64,000 nucleotides of DNA from Diplonema papillatum (taxonomy: Eukaryota; Euglenozoa; Diplonemea; Diplonemida; Diplonemidae): contig JAPJBO010000636.1 in assembly GCA_030068145.1 (NCBI GenBank), positions 62,001 through 126,000 of the forward strand, written 5' to 3'. Below, piece after piece: positions 61,552 through 64,000 of the stretch (position 1 is the first letter of the stretch; each line of letters begins with the position of its first letter). The notes under the pieces are model-generated. The model had not been told where the DNA came from. It did no database searches and saw only the letters and a list, made by a program, of their open reading frames with translations. The translations under genes and the position numbers were made by a program.

Positions 61552-62583
61552 ATGCGTTCAGTTGTAGCGTTTTGCTGCGTCGCGTTCGCGCACACAGTCG
61601 CGGCCCAGTCGTGCTACTACCAAGGAAGCAGGGGCTCGTGCATCAACGTGAATTCACAGGGCTGTCGGGGCACTGTACGGACGGGGCTGTGCCCGGGGCC
61701 TAGTAACATTCGGTGCTGTGATCCCGTAGGCGCGACGTGTTCCTCGGGTTCGTCTCGCGGGAGTTGCATCAACGTGAACAGAGCCGGCTGCAGTGGCACG
61801 CTCCGATCCGGGCTGTGCCCAGGACCCAGCAACGTGAGGTGTTGCCTTAGGTCGGCTGCGCCTACACCGGCTCCTGCTACGGGAGGGTGCACGACGAGGA
61901 TTAACTCGTACCGTGGTACTTGCAAGTCGGTGTCTTCTTGCGGCGGGGGCACATTCAACGGCCTGTGCCCGGGATCGAGTAGCATCAAATGCTGCGTCAA
62001 CGACCCCACCTCAGCACCGTGGGCAACACGGTACGTGACGCTGTCACAGTTTCGGTCGTCATTCGAAAGTCTGAGCACGGTGAGAGCCAGCGCCCTCCTG
62101 CCTTACTTCAACTCGGCTCTCAGCACGTTGCTGAGCGGTGCGCCGTCGTCGCAGGTGCGATGCAACCGTATCGCTGCTTTCGTGGCTCAGGTTGGGCACG
62201 AGTCGGTCGGCCTGCGGTACTTCGAAGAGCTCGCGTCTGGTGCTGCTTACGAAGGTCGTACCAACCTTGGCAACACGCAGCCCGGCGACGGCAGGCGTTT
62301 CAAGGGAAGAGGCCCGATTCAGCTGACTGGCAGATACAACTACGCCGCCGCTGGATCAGCCCTTGGCCTTCCCCTTACTTCGAAGCCCGAAAGCGTGTCG
62401 TTTCCGTCTGTCGGGTTCAAGACTACAGTTTGGTTTTGGATGTCGAACAACTTGAACCAGTACGCCGACAGCGGCTCAGCCAGTCACTTTGTCACCCTCA
62501 CGAGGCGTATCAATGGTGGCACCAACGGCCTTACCGACCGCAGGAACCGTTGGGCCGCAGCGAAAACCGTCTTCGGTTGTTAG
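61552..62583 (+). CDS. Secreted GH19 chitinase/lysozyme-like protein with three Cys-rich modules
   Basis: 343 residues. Signal peptide about 1-18 (MRSVVAFCCVAFAHTVAA). Three modules of about 37 residues follow (about 20-56, 63-100, 113-149), each with G[ST]C or GTC, GLCPGPSN or LCPGSSS and a final CC. Similar CPG...CC modules occur beside lysozyme-like domains in other protists and fungi and may bind glycans. The GH19 domain spans about 160-343: AQVGHESVGLRYFEE carries the catalytic Glu (about 217), and YEGRTNLGNTQPGDGRRFKG then RGPIQLTGRYNY is the bacterial/phage-type signature, with a second Glu at about 234. WFWMSNNLNQYAD and TRRINGG complete the fold. It probably hydrolyses chitin or peptidoglycan outside the cell. 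The GH19 type suggests an origin by transfer from bacteria or phage. The ATG is fixed by the signal peptide. Confidence 0.85.
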   Translation: MRSVVAFCCVAFAHTVAAQSCYYQGSRGSCINVNSQGCRGTVRTGLCPGPSNIRCCDPVGATCSSGSSRGSCINVNRAGCSGTLRSGLCPGPSNVRCCLRSAAPTPAPATGGCTTRINSYRGTCKSVSSCGGGTFNGLCPGSSSIKCCVNDPTSAPWATRYVTLSQFRSSFESLSTVRASALLPYFNSALSTLLSGAPSSQVRCNRIAAFVAQVGHESVGLRYFEELASGAAYEGRTNLGNTQPGDGRRFKGRGPIQLTGRYNYAAAGSALGLPLTSKPESVSFPSVGFKTTVWFWMSNNLNQYADSGSASHFVTLTRRINGGTNGLTDRRNRWAAAKTVFGC

Positions 62584-64000
62584 AAGGGAGACACCGACCG
62601 TTGCAGAGTACGCAACAAAGCAGGTTCAGTGTATTTCGGGTTCCTGGACACGAATGTCCGCACATGCAGATACACACACACATACACACGCACTACACCT
62701 CTCCCTGACCAGCAACGTTGCCCTTTTACGTGGACTACTTTGCCTGTTTATTTTTTTTACACGCCGTACGTTTTGCCCGAATGCAAGCATTCAACCGCCG
62801 GATTGTTTAATCATCCAACCAACAAAACTGCCAAGCGCTGGCGAGGTGGATTGGCTTCTTCCTTACATTTACAGAGATCTACACCTTCCATTATGACGAG
62901 AGAAAGTGGGCGTTCAAAGATGCATAATCGTCGCCATGAGGCTTCGCGCACTCTTGCATATCGCCGGCTTCTTTTTTTGCTCTAAACCTTTTTCTTGCCG
63001 TTTGACGGTTTCTCCTCACTGGTGCAACGTCTCCACCTGCTTCTTGTGCCCCGCGGTAACATGAAACAGGTGTTAGGGAGTTCTTGGCTACCAAGGAGCG
63101 CCTTTCGGGTCGTTTCGATTGCTCGCCTTGGATTTCGTCCGCCGTTGGCAGAGGAAAGAAAGGGCCATGCATTACACGCGGTACTGGGGGGGTCGTCGTG
63201 CATACCTCAAGTCCCATTCTTTTGATTGTATCCTCTACCTAATCGCAATATCCCCATGTGCAGTGGCGACAATTCGATCCAGGTTTGGGGTTTCCGGAAA
63301 CTTGTCCTGCGGATTGAAGAGACTGTCCGAGAGCTTTCGCTTGGCTTCCATTGTCGTCAGCTTAGGACTTGACTCAGCGGTTAGCCGCCAGAAAGTGAAA
63401 ACGAGAGTTTCCGGTAATCGAAGAATTGTCGCACTCTCTGCTCAACCCGTTATCCCCGTTTGATTCCACCCGACCCCAGGTGAAGTGAGCGTGCTGCAAC
63501 GCGCAATGGAGCTGCCACACTTCAAGTCTTTGATTTTGGACGCGTTCACTATCCACAAGAACACGTGAGCAGGCGTCTCTTGTGTCAGTAGCTGCCGGCA
63601 CTACTTATGATGGGGAAGGGAAGGATACTTTCCCTGTTTTCTGCCTCTCCCCGGTTCCCCTTCGCCTTCTTTTCTCGCAACGGTCACAGAGACGGTGTGA
63701 GCCTTGGGACAGGGCCGTCGGGGTTGTGACGCTGTGCGAACTTCGATCCCAGCTCTGCAGGCCGCGGCTGACCGTTCCGAACTTCTCTCAAAGACTTAAC
63801 CCAAAGAGAGCGGGTTCTCTTAGGCATGGACACAAAGTAGTTTGAAAAAGTACTCCGTCTTTCCGTTTCGCCTATCGTCAACCGCTCCGAAACTCATTGG
63901 TCCATCGAGATACCGGTGAACCCGGTTCAGTCCGAGTTTGCGCCGGAGTCTATAGTCAGAGGAAAGCTTTCCGGCTGGATTTGGGCTCGTTAACCAGCTT
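62584..64000. other. Gene-free stretch to the window end
   Basis: A CA-rich 3' flank follows the chitinase gene (about 62665-62695). Further on I see no domain, RNA or repeat shared with the rest. A short plus-strand frame at 63845-63992 is protein-like but too short to call. Confidence 0.3.

Noticed and set aside
63845-63992. Protein-like short frame ending near the window edge
   Set aside because: Under 50 codons, no ATG and no recognisable motif.

Overview
The window is nuclear DNA of a microbial eukaryote. Evidence: eukaryotic-type 18S, ITS1, 5.8S and 28S rRNA sequence, eukaryote-only protein domains (F-box, ZZ finger, OTU, ubiquitin protease), very long microsatellites and a dense layer of MITE-like repeats. 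The lineage cannot be fixed from sequence alone. The 18S 3' end (AACCTGCAGCAGGATCATT) and the GACGGAATG core are a little euglenozoan-like, but that is weak evidence. Genes are sparse, mostly single-exon and GC-rich, and sit in repeat-rich lower-GC DNA. Much of the window is broken gene copies.

Layout. 1-2.2 kb: dispersed repeats and a foldback element. 2.3-3.6 kb: a Cys/His-rich gene with a basic tail. 3.7-19 kb: almost only repeats, out-of-order 28S and 18S fragments, a broken two-zinc-finger ORF (9.6 kb), a TTAA-flanked MITE (15 kb), a 306-bp CT tract and a 465-bp ACT tract. 19.2-26.1 kb: a 31-bp minisatellite, two broken 5' copies, an intact five-module VWA-like membrane protein gene, and broken 3' copies. 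26.6-36 kb: inverted-repeat elements, a hAT-type MITE, a MITE split by a larger insertion, and a ubiquitin-protease remnant. 37.5-39.7 kb: a small NLS protein and an F-box/ZZ gene with 35-residue repeats. 41.2-46.3 kb: a Lys-rich gene, an 18S-ITS1-5.8S segment cut inside 5.8S, a GIY-YIG endonuclease ORF starting at that cut, a hAT transposase fragment, and an OTU protease followed by a C2HC finger in another frame. 46.6-47.6 kb: six copies of a 170-bp satellite. 47.6-51.8 kb: a ZZ-finger gene family with truncated copies, two of them fused to 28S fragments. 52-57 kb: a second hAT-type MITE, minisatellites, and a single-pass membrane protein gene with a truncated paralogue. 57.3-58.4 kb: a tandem array holding a 355-bp 18S piece. 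60.5-62.6 kb: tandem repeats, another 28S fragment and a secreted GH19 chitinase/lysozyme-like gene. 62.6-64 kb: nothing recognised.

No operon-like cooperation is visible. The common theme is duplication and mobile-element activity: 5' or 3' gene ends copied in tandem, rRNA pieces dropped into repeats, and short leader-like elements recurring upstream of unrelated genes. The most notable items are the GIY-YIG ORF joined to 5.8S, the rRNA fragments captured inside arrays and gene copies, the shared leader element near start codons, a recurring six-codon micro-ORF repeat, and a C2HC finger family linking the OTU locus with the 9.6-kb locus.
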